Below, in pieces: positions 25,579 to 36,673 of a DNA stretch of 64,000 nucleotides. The notes beneath the pieces are model-generated. The model made no database searches and was not told the DNA's origin. It saw nothing but the letters and a program-made list of their open reading frames with translations. Numbering within the stretch: the stretch's first letter is position 1; each line of letters starts with the position of its first letter. Made by a program: the position numbers and the translations under genes. Source of the stretch: Nageia nagi (Eukaryota; Pinophyta); contig JBITNC010000001.1 of assembly GCA_050084985.1 (NCBI GenBank), positions 206,460,001-206,524,000 on the forward strand, in the 5' to 3' direction.

Positions 25579-26766
25579 GTGTTAATGATTAAAATAGAAA
25601 AGATGAATCTAGCAAAGGAATTTGCTGAAGGTAGCATAGTGCAACCACAAGTACGATTTCCACCGCCAAGATATCCAGGTGATTTAGCATTAACATATTT
25701 AAAACATAGATTTGATTTTAATCTCTTAAATTATTTACGATTGACTATTGATGAGCAATTTGAAAGAACACACCATATGTTTTGTGGTATAAATAATGGT
25801 TGGGAAGTCACTTTTTATGGATATGAAACTAGCATTATTTTAGATCCACAAATCTATTTCACCCATAGGGAAAGAATATCACAAGAAATAATAGCTTTCT
25901 ACCTAAAATGGCCTTATAGAATATTGAGAATCATCATAAATTATCAATTAACTGAGTATTCACTCCTTTTAGCTAGGCTGAAATACGTTAAACAATTAAC
26001 CAAAAGTCTAGAATGGATAGATGAACTTTTACATTATTTACCTCATAAAAGGGTAACTTATGATTTTTCAAATACTTTTGTGGCTTTTCCTCCTAGAACG
26101 TTACAATAATAATATAGGCAAACTCATAGATTTCTTCACATGCAAATGCGACATACAATTTGGAAACAAAGATTAGAGAAAAGGCAAGCTTGTCGTATTG
26201 CCGAACTTACAACAATAAATCAAATAAGGGTTAGAAATGAGATTATCGAAAAACTATCAAAAAGACATAGAGTACGGAATAATGGAAGTTATCTTCTAGG
26301 GTTTGAAAGTAGGTATGACAAAGATATCTTTATGAAAGTTATTCCTAACGTTCCTACTCCTTTGTATTCAAATATCTTTTCCATGCCTATTGAAATACAA
26401 CAAAAAATGGCCTTGATATTCTATGATACACGTGAATCTTACGATTGGGATGTCAAAGTAAATGGATATCAAGTTATTGTTTGTATCAACACATTTGAGT
26501 TATGGTGTTCTCCTAACTAATAATATGATTTAATGATATATTTCTATCTTTTGTGGCCTATAGAAAAGCCCAAAATAATAGTTGATTGTACTCACAACTT
26601 GACTTTAAAACATCGAGAACAAATCATCTCAATCACACAAACTGTAACATTTGAACACTTAGATTATTATGTTCCAAAAATCTATCACAATCAAGTGGTA
26701 TTAGATTTTAGTTTTTTGTTTAGTTCAACACATTGTTCATTTAATCCTGATGTAGTTCAAACTTGA
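25579..26766 (+). pseudogene. Extra sense ORF after integrase, function unknown
   Basis: This is one reading frame of 396 codons in a different phase from integrase, starting 80 bases downstream. It is broken only by stop clusters at 26,107 (TAA TAA) and 26,518 (TAA TAA), all CAA-type changes, plus a short run before 26,533. The N-terminal part contains RFPPPRYPGDLALTYLKHRF and HHMFCGINNGWEV. The middle is aromatic and leucine-rich (YFTHRERISQEIIAFYLKW, LLARLKYVKQLTKSLEWID). The second part is basic (RHTIWKQRLEKRQACRIAEL), then FESRYDKDIFMKVIPNVPTP. I see no catalytic motif, signal peptide or clear membrane span. I do not recognise the family. It could be an envelope-position protein only by location, and nothing in the sequence supports that. 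Confidence 0.65.
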
Positions 26767-27323
26767 TTTGAATGCATCATGAATAGATTCCCTAGAAGAA
26801 TATAAAAAAAATCATAAAAATATAAAATCCTAAAAAATTATAAAATTATAAAATCCTAAAAAATTGAAAACTATAAAACACATAAAAATTATAAAATCTA
26901 CCTAGATGGAAACATCTAGAGGTCACTTGGCAATTGGGTGCCCTGCCCTTGTATGATGTAAATATATGTTGCATGTCATTGTAAAAGTGATTATCCAGTA
27001 AATGTGTAATGTGTGAAAAGGTCATCTTAGAATAATCTCCTTGTTATCACTACATTCACTTTGTCTTTTCTTTCATAAATAAATGATATACCATAGGTTA
27101 TAGAAAAACATAAAGTTTGTGTTTGAAAGAAAATCCAAAAAACTCCAAACACTTACAACATTAAAAAATTCTAAGAGAATTTAAATGAAATCATTCTAAG
27201 GGATATTAAGAGTGAAATTTATTTGTCTATCCTATTATTTGCTTCATCTCGAACCCAAGAAAAAAAAAAGAGAAAAAAAAAATTACTACATTACATCAAT
27301 GATTCTTGGGTGATTACAATATC

Positions 27324-27426
27324 CTCTACCGGGGCTATGGAAGCCTGACTGGCAGTAGAGCAAGGTTGTAGTGAGATCAAGGGGTTAATCCTCATCGGGG
27401 CTATGGATGCCTATCTGGCAATGGGG
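27324..27426. repeat. Two related hairpins 66 bp apart with compensatory stem changes
   Basis: Unit 1 pairs ctctac (27,324-27,329) with gtagag (27,355-27,360). Unit 2 pairs cctcat (27,390-27,395) with atgggg (27,421-27,426). The enclosed 25 bases are the same length and nearly the same sequence in both (cggggctatgga.gcct...ctggca). Three of six stem pairs differ in both bases yet still pair (C-G to T-A, T-A to C-G twice), and one becomes a G-T wobble. This argues for a selected RNA or DNA stem. Confidence 0.6.
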
Positions 27427-27701
27427 CATACCTTATGAGTGGCAATATGTCCATTTTGGTTAGCGACCTTCTTTCCTATGGACCTCTATATGTTTCATAC
27501 GGATAGACTAGCTTATTAATGTCTCTAAGATATTTCATCTCAAACGATCTAAGAAGGGAAATGAATCTCACTACACACACTGGAGTTTATAGATTTTTTA
27601 TCAACATATAACAATATTGTTTGATATCATCTTAGGTTGGTAAATCTTGAGATAAAGAAAGATAAGGTAGATGTTATAATAACTTGGTCATTAATCTGAA
27701 G

Positions 27702-28092
27702 TCACCTAATCTTTTGTCATAGTGAGTATCTTTTATATTATAAAATTTGTTTGTGTTTAAAATCATTTGTGTCATTTTGTTAAACCCATTCCTTTTGAAA
27801 ATATCATTACCATTGAACATTATTCAAATTGTTTTTCTTTGGAAAGGATAAGAATGATTATTTATTGTTCCCTTGACCAAGATAAAGTTAATGTTCATAA
27901 ACCTTCAAAATCACCTAATCTTTTGTCATAATTTGTATTTTGTTTGTGTTCAGAATCATTTGTATCATTTTGTTAAACCCATTTTTACTATTATCATTAC
28001 CATTGAACATTATTAAAATTTGCTTTTCTTTGGAAAGGATAAGAATGATTATTTATTGTTCCCCTAACCAAGATAAAGTTAATGTTCATATG
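27702..28092. repeat. Direct duplication of ~190 bp
   Basis: Copy 1 starts at 27,702 and copy 2 at 27,911 (tcacctaatcttttgtcat). Both continue through catttgtrtcattttgttaaaccc and ggaaaggataagaatgatta to agataaagttaatgttcat. They are largely identical, with small indels in the middle. Confidence 0.9.
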
Positions 28093-29112
28093 CATCCATA
28101 AGTCACTAGTTTGTCATGTCAAGAGGTTTATTGTAAAATTGCCAAGTACGAAAGATGATGCATCTGATTCTACAAAAATATAATAAAAATATGTCCTTAA
28201 ATAACTTAACTTATTTAAACAACTATATTATTCCACGATATCAATAACTTAAAGTAACTTAACTTATTAAACTTATAAATTAGATTTATTATTTATAGCA
28301 GCTATAATCATACTTATTACTAAATTAATTTTGAGATTAGTAACATCATCAAACTAATTTGTTGATATAGGTTATATATTTTATCATTATACATCATACA
28401 TTCCATAATTATATCTATGCATCATACATTTTGAAAATTACATCTATCATTAACATCTATTCATCATCAAGTAATTAAAAGACAATTATGTTTATTATAA
28501 TTTACATAGTATCATATTATACCTATTTTATCATAAATCTATGTATAGAATGAAAGCTCATGCATCAAAAATCATACAAGTACCATAAATATCAAAGATC
28601 TATCTATCTATATATACATCATAATAGTCCATCAAAAGGTCATCATAATATCATGAATCATAAAATAAAACTACAAGGGTCCAATAACCTCATAAGCACA
28701 TATAAAAGTAACATCATGAAAAAGGGTATCCTCAAAGACTACCCCAACCACTACCTTATCTGCTAGGACTACTCGGTTGCCTCTATCATCTACTAGTCTC
28801 TTTGGTACCTTGACCTAGAGGAGTAGTGCCTACAGATCTTGTAGGACTACCTAGATGCTAAGCTCCTCATAACTCGGATGAACCAATAGCACCTAAGGGA
28901 GATGCCCAGGGTGTACCACTCCTGCTAGGAAAACCTCACGACCTCTGAGTCCTACTTGGAGATCCAACTGTGCCCTATGCATTGCTACCTATCTGATATG
29001 CTGAGATATATATAGGCATATAACTAGTTGGAGGTATAGGATAATGAGCCCCAGGAGTAAAAGCTGGAACACCTATCAGCCACATCTATACCAAACCACT
29101 ATAAAAATCTCA

Positions 29113-31119
29113 TTACTGATAAAGGCCACGAATGAAAACTAAAGAACCACCTCTAGAAGTAGATGCTGCTCCTAATTGATAAGCCTGAGCTCCCTGTAAA
29201 GAAGAACGAGCCTCATCTCTCTCCTATCTGTATCTATCTCGCTCAACCCTATACCTATACATGCACGAGTTGGCCTATGCCAATTGGTATCTCAACTCAT
29301 AAATATCTCCTAACAAAGTATCAATGCTAGGAACTTATGTAGTAGGAGCCTCCTCGACTCTGCATGCAACCTCTAGGGTAGCTCCCTCCTCACTTACACC
29401 CATAGCCTCCTCCTCAGGAGCATCTACCATGACCTCCTTACTGGTAGCCTCCTCTCCTACAACCTCTGATCCTATAGGCTCCTCATCTACCTTGCCCTCT
29501 CTTGTTGTTGTACCTAACTCCTTAACAACATCGACATGTTGATGAATGCATTGACCCTCCAATCTACCCTCTAGGCCATCATCTCCCTCCTCCCACCATG
29601 CCCTAAATGCCTCAGACACCTCGACATCATCCTCCCCAATATCACCCTCTAATGATCCCTCCTCTTGAGTAGGATCAGGCTCTGCATAAACTAAAGGCTA
29701 TATACCATTTGCTAAGATAGTGCCCTCATGTTGATATGGCACTGATGGTGCAGGCATATCCTGAACTAAGATGAACTGATGGTGCACTCTCTCAAAATGA
29801 AAATACTCCAAAAAATCTACTCGAATACCACTCAAAACACATGGCTATCAAATACCAATAAGCTCAGCTACAAGCTCTCCCCAGATGGGATACAAACGAT
29901 AAGGTTTGAATCTCACTTGATCTAGAATCAAGTGACTAATCAAGTGGTGATAATAACTCACATCTTGATGAACTCCATATGATGGGTGAATATAAAAATC
30001 ATCATGCCATCTGACTATACCAACCTTGTAATCTAAGTGGCTACCAAACCCAGGCATAGGCAATCTTAGAGGATGAGCCACAGCTATATGCTCATAAGCC
30101 CACGCCTGCAAGGTGATAGTTTTGGATAAAGAGGCCCTATGCCCCTGAGAATAAAAGAATAGCTCTCTATAAATCTGAGCTAATAGCATAGGTGCCCAAG
30201 CATACATTGTACCATGTATTATATCTGCAATAATAGGCAATAATGACCATGGAAACCTCCCACTACTAGTATCGAGGAGAGCATAACACTGTACTAAACC
30301 CATCAAGTATGAAAAATGGATCGCCCCCTGCTGATCCTCCATCCAATACTGGTAGTATCGAATGCCACCTGAGATAATCTCAGAAATAATAGTATCAACC
30401 TGAGCAGCCCCATATAAATAAGAAATATAAGGTAAAGCTCCTGTTCTATCCACCATAGGTAAAATCCTCTATCCATGAATGGGGAGTCTATACAATCTAT
30501 GTATATCCTCCACTATGATAGTCATCTCCCCTATCAGAAGATGAAAAGTACATGTCATTGCATCCCATCTATCTAACAATGTAGCTAATAAAGGATACTC
30601 CCAATGAATGCGACCCATGTGTGGACCCACTCCAAAACCAATTGACCTGAAAAAAGTATGATCAGCTGGACCTAGAAAATCTCTACCCTCCTGTAGAATC
30701 GAGAGATATCTACCTCAAGGCTCAAAGATGTCTCAAACTTGTGTAATGTTAAAAGGTTTAGCTCAAACAAAAAAAAATGGCATTTCATACTAAAATGCCA
30801 ACATTTCTAATTTATAACACTCAATCACCAGCATTTGCATTCCAAACGCTAGTGATTCTATCATCCATTCAGCCTAGGTCAGTGACTTTAGCCGAATTAT
30901 AAAAAATTTTACAAAAAATAGAAATAAAAGCCTAATCTACAAATTTTATCCGATAGAAATAATCAAAATAACTTCTAAACATCATTCATGGTTTCAATTT
31001 TGAAATTAAATAGTTAAATTACAAATTATAAATAAAAGATAAAAAATAAAATTATTTCAAAACCCTACCTCTTCCCAGATAGGTCGAGAACGTCTAGTGG
31101 AGCATCTATATGGAGGCAT
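29113..31119 (-). pseudogene. Antisense, intron-containing plant mobile domain (PMD) gene inside the 17.9-kb element
   Basis: Exon 1 (31,069-31,119) encodes MPPYRCSTRRSRPIWEE and ends at a GAG|GTAGGG donor. The proposed intron is 30,790-31,068, with a TTTTAG acceptor. Exon 2 (30,789 to stop TAA at 29,113) is exactly 559 codons in the same phase, so the spliced frame is 575 residues with no frameshift. The PMD (Pfam PF10536 type) signature reads TFHLLIGEMTIIVEDIHRLY then RLPIHG at about residue 100, with ITLQAWAYEHIAVAHPLRLP (about 240). Then comes an acidic Glu/Gly/Val region (about residues 370-500), a YELRYQLA / YRYRVERDRYR coiled-coil-like stretch, and a Gly/Ser tail. The roughly ten internal stops are all of CGA, CAG or CAA origin. 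PMD proteins occur in plant genes (MAIN/MAIL1) and in transposons. The role in the element is unknown. Confidence 0.85.
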
Positions 31120-31810
31120 GGTGATTGTAATGAATATCAATAGTTAGAAATCAATGAAATTGCAATAGAAATTAGTTCTGGCAGACAATGAGAGTGATAG
31201 CTAGAAAAGAAATGAATAAGAAAAAGTTAAAACTTTTTCTTTTTACTTACATTTAATGGAGAAACATCGATGATTGGAGGACGAACGCCGACGACCACCA
31301 CTAAATGCCGATGATTGGAAGTAAAATTTCGTGTTTGGGAATAGCCATGATAATATTAAAAATTTCTCAAAATAACCTTAAATTATTCAAGGAAATCAAA
31401 AAATGATAAAATGTGATGTATCATTGTTACAGGAGATCATCATGAAACCCCATTATCGGGATAAAGGACAACACCATCAAACTCATATACTAAAGAAAAC
31501 TTATACGGTACATGTGTGCTTAGACATGCAAAATGACATAATAGAAATATCATGCAACTATCACACAAGCTCAACACATTGTCATACCGAAAATAGTCAC
31601 TTCTAAAGTATGTTCAAATTTGTTTTCAAAACTACATCAAATGTTAAAAGAAAACACATTTTATCATAATTTGATAAATCAAAATTTTAATTCATCTAAG
31701 AAATTGAGTCAAAAACTTATATCGTAAAAAAGCAACAACAAATAATCAAGCAACAAAGCTTCTCATTCTATATTTTTGAAATCATCAACCGCATTTTCGG
31801 TTGATAATTC
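31120..31810 (-). promoter_or_regulatory. Upstream region of the antisense PMD gene
   Basis: About 690 bases separate the antisense start codon from the polypurine tract, so this is where the antisense promoter should lie. At 31,255-31,330 it contains a cluster of the words catcgatgattgg, cgccgacgac and atgccgatgattgg. These are the same words that build the 93-bp leader repeat (15,751) and occur in the LTRs (near 15,000 and 32,050). A TATA box is not clear. The regulatory role is inferred from position and repeated words only. Confidence 0.4.
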
Positions 31811-31824
31811 AAAAAGGGGCAAAA
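31811..31824 (+). other. Polypurine tract of the 17.9-kb element
   Basis: aaaaaggggcaaaa stands directly before the 3' LTR start tgtagaca. It is the expected site where plus-strand DNA synthesis starts. Confidence 0.85.
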
Positions 31825-32665
31825 TGTAGACACCTAAAAATGTCCCTTTTAACTAGTAAACATTGAAATAATCATAACTCTTTGATATAATATAAAATAG
31901 GTTTAAAAACCATATTATTGGATAGCTCTCATTGAGTACATGCAAAATGAGTGGTCACATGACCCTTTTTTAGTAAAAATTGCCTATTTGGCGATCACTT
32001 TAATATTGTTATAAGAACTAAAAACTAGTCACCAATGACCCAAAACAATCGTCGACATTTTAGGATGATTATCGGTGTCCACCTAGTAATCATCGGTGAC
32101 TCTGTAATAGCCGACCATAAACCAAAAATGATAAAATAAAGTTGTAACATCTCATTCTTCCAAGAAGATGTGGATAGAGGGGGTCAGTTACGACCTACGG
32201 TGGCTTTTCACTTCCCCTTACCAGCCTTGGAAAATCTCACCCAAAAATCTATAAATACAAGCCAATACAAAGCAATAGAGACCCATATTTTTGGAGTAAG
32301 GTAATGCTGCCAAAATCTTGTGAGCTCATACCTTTTATTATTTTATGCTAGTTTCAATTTAATACATGTCATACATAGATGCGTTGATGTTATTGTCTTT
32401 TGCATGTGTGTAGGATTTACAGGTTGTCCATATCAAGGAGAGAAGCAAGCAAATCAAAAAACAATGAAGATCTAATACCCTCATTTTGGCAAATGGCATT
32501 TGTAAAAGTCCCTTCCAAGGGAAAATTGTAGTTTGAGCTAAAAATCAATATCAATTTACGATTACAACATTTCTACCTATTTTACATAATTTGAGGTTCA
32601 GTGAAAATCTAAGAATAATTTTATTTTATGTGATTCTACATTCCAGCTCTATTTTCACTGCAACA
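31825..32665 (+). repeat. 3' LTR of the 17.9-kb element
   Basis: tgtagacacc ... cactgcaaca, 841 bp, followed directly by the second cttct duplication (32,666-32,670). It is one base shorter than the 5' LTR because of a T-run difference near its start. Confidence 0.95.
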
Positions 32666-32670
32666 CTTCT

Positions 32671-33070
32671 ATCAAAAATTTTCCCATCATGTAGAGAAAA
32701 TAATCTTATGTTAATCATATAGATTGATTAATATTTGGTTATATCTTGAAAATCTATCCATAAAAGATAAAGTATCATGATCAGTAATACTATCAATAAT
32801 CATACCAATAATAGATAATGGGAAATCATCTTTTAGATAACCATTATTGATATCATGAAAATCAATACAAACCCTTATTTCTCCAATGGGTTTTGTAACA
32901 AGAATAATGTTAGCCATCCATTCTAAATAATCAATTGGTTTAATGAAATTAGCATTTAAATAATTTTATATTTCTTTCTTGCCTAACAATGCCTTAGAAG
33001 GATGCATCTTTCTTGGTTTTTGTTTAATTGGCTTGGTTCCTTACTTTAGTGGTAAATTATGCACAATAAA
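32671..33070 (-). pseudogene. RT N-terminal part of the outer gypsy element
   Basis: On the minus strand the RT begins with a degraded FIKPIDYLEW-like stretch and then reads MANIILVTKPIGEIRVCIDF, DINNGYLKDDFP and LSFMDRFSRYNQI (32,711-32,917), the fingers and first catalytic aspartate region. The reading frame meets the 17.9-kb insertion at 32,670 and continues, after the duplication, at 14,748 with the PFRLKHA block. The domain was therefore cut between the SRYNQI and YVDD motifs. Confidence 0.85.
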
Positions 33071-34184
33071 AGAGAAACCTTAACTAGTCATATCAGTGTA
33101 ATAGCAAGAAAAATTCTTTTGATTTTTAATAAATTTATTTTTGTACCTTTCTTGCTAAGGTGTTGGAAGGGCTACTCCAAGTTTTACCAACCTTTGTTCA
33201 TCACTTATTCTAATATTAATATCTTCTAATTCTTTAGCTGGGAATGTTAATTTATCCTTTTTCTATAGCAATGAAGGTAGCTCTTATAATCCCTAAATAT
33301 CACTTGTATCATCATCTCCTTATTGAAATTGAAATACTTCATTAAAATTCACTTCTTGTACAAAATAAACATACTCATTAAGAATGTAACTTGGTTTCTA
33401 ATTTTCATTGGATTTAGACAATTTTGAATGTGCCCCTAAGTATTCTAAAATATCATCATTGGTACTAAAGCAATCAAATTCAATTGGTATAGTATCATCA
33501 AGTCATAAATATTCATCAATATCATCATAAAGTTCAATCAAATTGTATTATTTTATGAACTTGATAAATCCCATTATTTATTTTATATTATTATCACTAC
33601 CTAATCCATTCTTATTTTTTTGAACTTCTAAAGTAGTAGAAAAATAAGACATTCCTTATACTTATTTACCTAAACCCTCACCTTTATATTTGCAATTCTC
33701 TATCATATACTTATGAACAAAAGGATATGGAAAGGTTTTACTTGTTACACTTATCGTGTAATCTTTTGTTGATGTCTCTGGACTAGATGATACCATTGCT
33801 ACAGAGCAAGATCCCCCATCATATCTAATGTTTTCATACCATTAATAGTCTTCAAATAGTATATTATACCACTTATGGCCTTCAAAATTAAAAATTTTCA
33901 ATTATCTCAAATCTTTGATCTATGTTGACAAATCAAGATTTTCAATTCTATACATTCTCATACCTAAATCTATGATTTGAGGTTATTTTTCTAAATTTAC
34001 CATTGGTGCACTTATTTCCAAAGGTACAATCTCATATATAGAATAATTCATTATGCATTCTTCTAAATTTACTACATTACATAAGGAATATGGTTTTGGA
34101 TCACCTATTATTGTATGTATATCTCTACTATTCAAATTTCAACCTACCATGTACTGTATATGGGATTGCATCCATATTATGAAG
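33071..34184 (-). other. Protease-to-RT spacer of the outer element
   Basis: This is the minus-strand spacer between the LLGRPW block of protease and RT. It is full of stops, with only short charged stretches readable. It corresponds in position to the acidic linker of the nested element. There is no independent gene. Confidence 0.5.
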
Positions 34185-34470
34185 TCAAGGTCTTCCTAAC
34201 AATAGGTTACATGACAATTTTGAATCCACAACCTGAAATTGAGTTTCTATTATTCTAAATCTTGTTGTAACCAAAATTGTAGCTATCCCAACTAGCATTT
34301 TCGATGAACTATCATATACCCTAATTCTAAATGTAGCTTCTTCTAAGGGAGGTATCTCTACATATTTTTCTTGAAGTTGTATCAAAAATTTGTGAGAAAA
34401 TACATTAACAAATGATCCATTATCTACTAATGTTCTTTTTTTCTCCCATCAATCTATCATAGGTGTGATA
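34185..34470 (-). pseudogene. Aspartic protease of the outer gypsy element
   Basis: The minus-strand frame shows TLVDNGSFVNVFSHKF (D-N-G-S active site, about 34,400-34,445), an open stretch of 66 codons with ATFRIRVYDSSSKMLVGIAT, and the C-terminal SCNLLLGRPWLHNMDA block (about 34,165-34,215). A stop separates it from the upstream gag-linker frame. Confidence 0.75.
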
Positions 34471-35960
34471 TACAAAGCTAGACATTCAATAAGGAGTTCT
34501 TTACTAAGCATTTTAAATCTATAAAAAGAGATTGCATCACATTCCTTAATAGATCTTTTTTTTTTTGAAAACATGGTAGCAAACATATTTGTGGGGACTA
34601 TATCTTTCTTAATTAAAGCATATAATATCTCCCTATGTGTTTCAAATGTAGAGATAAGATCATGCAAACTAATCTTGGTAGGAGTAGTGTTCAATTGTTC
34701 AATCATGTTATAAGTTTTGAGATTATGTGGTATACTTACTTGTTTAGTAGTAACCAAATTTGGAATATATCTTGCACACCCCTTTCATAATCTATCATAT
34801 ACCTCTTTATAAATGTAAAATATGTTCACTATTACTTCTAGATCTAAAATTTCATATCTCCCTTGGGCAATGACATCCAAAATTGCTACCTCCAAAAGTT
34901 TACAAAAATTTATAGCATGACCTTTTCATTAATGGTAAGTGCAATAGGCATCATATTTTCCCATAAGAATATTATCATCTAGTGTGGTTTTCTCTAATGG
35001 CTATAATAAGCCTCTTTTCTTTAGATCTCTTTCCAATAAACCTTATTTGGATTGGAAATGTATACCTTCTTTCTCTTATTATAGCTAATCTTGCAAACTT
35101 AGGTGGAAATATAGGTGCATTAGCCATATTCAGTGTCTTTTCTTATTTCTTTGTATATTTTCTTTAATTTTCCTTAGTGTAAGGAGTGGATGTATACTTG
35201 AGATCTCCTAACTTAAGCAAAACTTTCTCTTTTTGCAATAATTTTTATACTAATACCCAAAATCCAATATTCTTATTACTTGGAGCATGCAAATTAATGA
35301 TTGGTAAAATAGAATCTCTAAATATACCATAAATTTCACTCTCATACAATATACTACAAATAGACTACCATACCTTTTTGAATATTGGAATATACTTCTC
35401 TAGGGTTTCACTATTTCCTCTGTGCATCACATATAACTCTATAATAGTTCCTTGATCTTTAACATTATCCTTGTATTGACTCATGAACACTTTTGCCAAT
35501 GACTTGAATGTATCTATTGATCCTCCAAGAAAATTATGGAAGCATTAACTAGAATCACCTTTTAAACTCCTTGGGCAAAATTTGACCATCAATTTCTCCT
35601 CCTATTCTAATTTCAATAAGCACTCCTCCTAAAAGCTGATAAGATGTCACTTTGGGTCTTATTTGCCACTAAATATCTCAAACTTGGGGGCCTTGTGCTC
35701 AATTGGTAGGAGATAATTATGGATATCATTTGATAAGGGTGATATGAGTATACCATCATAGAATTCTTCTTTTTGTTGGAATCTATTGCTATTTTCAAGA
35801 TTGGTTAACCTTGTAGCTAGTGCTAGATCTAAAACTAACTATGAACTACTACCAAATATTTGCATTAAATCTATTTTTATATGTAGAGGTTCTAATTCTT
35901 TATCCATATGTGCCATATTCACTAGAGATTATTTGATTCTTATGTTACTAAAAGCATAGA
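34449..35960 (-). pseudogene. Gag and gag-protease linker of the outer element, decayed
   Basis: Near 35,920 a frame starts MAHMDKELEPLHIKIDLMQ. A core-like KFEIFSG..DPK segment lies at about 35,665-35,700, and a 102-codon open linker with DLISTFETHREILYALIKKD follows at 34,449-34,757. Most of the gag body is unreadable because of stops and shifts. The identification rests on position between the 5' LTR and protease plus the short core match. Confidence 0.55.
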
Positions 35961-36084
35961 AATAGTATATGAACACTACTAATAATGTATATCCCTTATA
36001 AAAATCTCATGAGATGTTTCCAGTAAAGAAATATTAATCAAAATAGTTAGGTTCACCAAAATGTAAAATAAAAACAATACATAA

Positions 36085-36673
36085 ATCATAAATCAATGAA
36101 CTATTTTTCTATAATATAATATTGAAGCATATATCAAAAATATATAAATAATCAAACATGATACATGAGGTACCTTCATCAAATTTGCATCCAAATGAAA
36201 TATCAAAGATTATATATTAATCACCATAGCTTATCATAAGAAAGCAAATCCACCAATGGCCTAAGATCACACCATTGTATGCATTAAATACTTAGATATA
36301 CAAATGAAAAATAAATATTTATGAAGTGGGATGAAGGGTTTAATAGATCTATGTAGAGGTGGTGTTATAAAGCATCATTGTTAGTCAGATATAATGATAT
36401 TGCATATCTTATTACTTTTATCTTGATGTCTATTGATTTCGATTGTATTACCTTTGATATTATTTTATAGCAACATTATTATCTTCTTTGATTCTTGGGA
36501 TCATTTCATATTACATTATTTTTGGTGTCTTTCTTGATATTTGATACTCTTTACATCATATAGCAACCCATTACATTGATTACATTACCTTAGGTACATT
36601 TTACCCCCTTTTATAATAAATATTCTTTTACGTAATAAATATCAATTATTAATAAATAATAAATCATATTTAA
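36085..36673 (-). repeat. 5' LTR of the outer gypsy element
   Basis: It aligns with 10,385-10,978 over its whole length. The outermost ~10 bases (expected tgtctaca on the plus strand) are replaced by unrelated sequence at 36,673, so the true edge is eroded and no target duplication can be read. On the minus strand the bases just inside the LTR contain TTTTGGTGAACC, which may be the primer site, but I could not match it to a tRNA with confidence. Confidence 0.8.

Larger units (their letters stand above)
26767..29112. other. Non-coding stretch between the convergent sense and antisense genes
   Basis: The sense ORF ends at 26,766 and the antisense gene ends at 29,113, so this is the meeting zone of two convergent transcripts. 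It holds an A-rich segment with repeated 'ataaaatcctaaaaaatt' words (26,800-26,900), a pair of hairpins (27,324-27,426), a ~190-bp direct duplication (27,702-28,092), and AT-rich sequence with atcatac-type words (28,300-28,620). No further gene is visible. Confidence 0.6.
14749..32665 (+). mobile_element. Complete 17.9-kb Tat-like Ty3/gypsy retrotransposon
   Basis: Two LTRs of 842 and 841 bp, both TG...CA, are bounded by the 5-bp duplication cttct. Inside come a 2-kb leader, one gag-pro-pol frame with dual RNase H, a sense ORF after integrase, an antisense plant-mobile-domain gene, and a polypurine tract. Dual RNase H, great length and extra ORFs in the 3' region are known traits of the Tat lineage (Ogre/Retand-like elements). 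It sits inside the RT gene of the outer element. The LTRs differ at about 40 positions by eye (about 5 percent, mostly transitions), so it is old but the youngest layer of the nest. Internal stops are nearly all TAA, TAG or TGA derivable from CAA, CAG or CGA. Confidence 0.95.
10385..36673 (-). mobile_element. Ty3/gypsy element on minus strand, split by a nested element
   Basis: Two similar ~590-bp sequences lie at 10,385-10,978 and 36,085-36,673, and gag, protease, RT, RNase H and integrase remnants run on the minus strand between them. Element order along the minus strand is LTR, gag (about 35.9 kb), protease (34.4 kb), RT start (32.9 kb), [17.9-kb insertion], RT end (14.7 kb), RNase H, second RNase H (13.5 kb), integrase (12-13 kb), polypurine tract, LTR. 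Removing the inner element and its 5-bp duplication leaves about 8.4 kb. An archaeal-type second RNase H argues for the Tat lineage. No flanking target duplication is clear, partly because the right LTR edge is eroded. Confidence 0.85.

Noticed and set aside
25579-26766. Calling the extra sense ORF an envelope gene
   Set aside because: The position fits, but I see no signal peptide, transmembrane anchor or cleavage site. Position alone is not enough.
27324-27426. Hairpins as hammerhead ribozyme or tRNA-like element
   Set aside because: The hammerhead core words (ctgatga, gaaa) are absent, and there is no A-box/B-box pair or cloverleaf.
29324-29542. Plus-strand Ser/Thr-rich ORF (ASSTLHATSRVAPSS)
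   Set aside because: It is the complement of the acidic Glu/Val/Gly region of the antisense PMD gene, whose frame is supported over 575 codons.
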